From Flavobacteriales bacterium CG18_big_fil_WC_8_21_14_2_50_32_9 (GTDB lineage Bacteria > Bacteroidota > Bacteroidia > Flavobacteriales_E > Vicingaceae), in NCBI GenBank assembly GCA_002770955.1, contig PCUH01000159.1, positions 1 to 6,175 of the forward strand: a stretch of 6,175 nucleotides of DNA, given 5' to 3'. The notes below the pieces were generated by a model. That model saw only the letters and a list, made by a program, of their open reading frames with translations, searched no databases and was not told the origin of the DNA. This document shows, piece by piece, positions 6,121 to 6,175 of this stretch; the first letter of the stretch is position 1, and each line of letters starts with the position of its first letter. A program made the position numbers and the translations under genes.

Positions 6121-6175
6121 AAAGCGGGGGTTTTCAGCACTGAACTTCAAATTTAGCACTTTCCTGTCCTACAAA
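6121..6175. repeat. Partial dispersed intergenic repeat at the right edge
   Basis: The stretch with AGCGGGGGTTTTCAGCACT followed by GAACTTCAAATTTAGCACTT resembles, from memory, a short repeat seen in intergenic DNA of many Bacteroidota. AGCACT occurs twice, at 6136-6141 and 6155-6160. The element runs off the window, so its full length and ends cannot be defined, and I cannot confirm the family here. Confidence 0.3.

Larger units (their letters stand above)
5637..6175. other. Gene-free region with structured repeats
   Basis: This 539-bp stretch after the receptor gene has no convincing reading frame on either strand and no tRNA or rRNA sequence that I recognise. It contains an AT-rich hairpin (5703-5728), six short palindromes between 5813 and 6023, and at its right edge a segment that looks like a dispersed Bacteroidota intergenic repeat. 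No strong GC-rich intrinsic terminator with a T-run follows the receptor gene. Confidence 0.7.

Overview
The window reads as a chromosomal segment of an AT-rich Bacteroidota bacterium, probably a flavobacterium or close relative. The signs are Bacteroidetes-type -7 promoter motifs (TAnnTTTG-like) with A-rich leaders instead of Shine-Dalgarno sites, a lipoprotein with a charged stretch after the lipid-modified cysteine as in surface-exported Bacteroidetes lipoproteins, and a TonB-dependent receptor with the N-terminal carboxypeptidase-regulatory-like domain usual in this phylum. The species cannot be told from the sequence.

Layout, left to right. (1) Positions 1-78 hold the first 26 codons of a minus-strand aldehyde dehydrogenase that runs off the left edge. 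(2) Positions 79-347 are noncoding and carry two related inverted-repeat elements, a 143-bp form (91-233) and a collapsed 41-bp form (297-337); the second overlaps a possible terminator of the next gene. (3) Positions 348-1037, minus strand, encode a complete OmpR/PhoB-type response regulator. (4) Positions 1038-1308 are a divergent intergenic region with promoter-like and operator-like motifs for both flanking genes. (5) Positions 1309-2628, plus strand, encode a lipoprotein predicted to form a parallel beta-helix. (6) A strong intrinsic terminator lies at 2657-2691, followed by a three-unit operator-like repeat at 2745-2773. (7) Positions 2826-5636, plus strand, encode a 936-aa TonB-dependent outer-membrane receptor. 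(8) Positions 5637-6175 hold no gene but several small palindromes and repeats.

How the genes may work together: the lipoprotein and the receptor look like a two-part outer-membrane uptake system that is not of the SusC/SusD kind, since no SusD-like protein is present. The most notable regulatory signal is TAACA-like units repeated every 11 bp. Three exact units lie before the receptor, a looser set lies before the lipoprotein, and a pair lies before the regulator gene. In the regulator and receptor promoters the last unit lies 19-20 bp from the -7 motif, about where a -33 element would be. An 11-bp head-to-tail arrangement is how PhoB/PhoP-type regulators bind DNA, and TTAACA resembles the Bacillus PhoP half-site. 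The inference is that the regulator controls its own gene and both neighbours, possibly in response to phosphate; the sequence alone does not prove either the regulator-site match or the signal.
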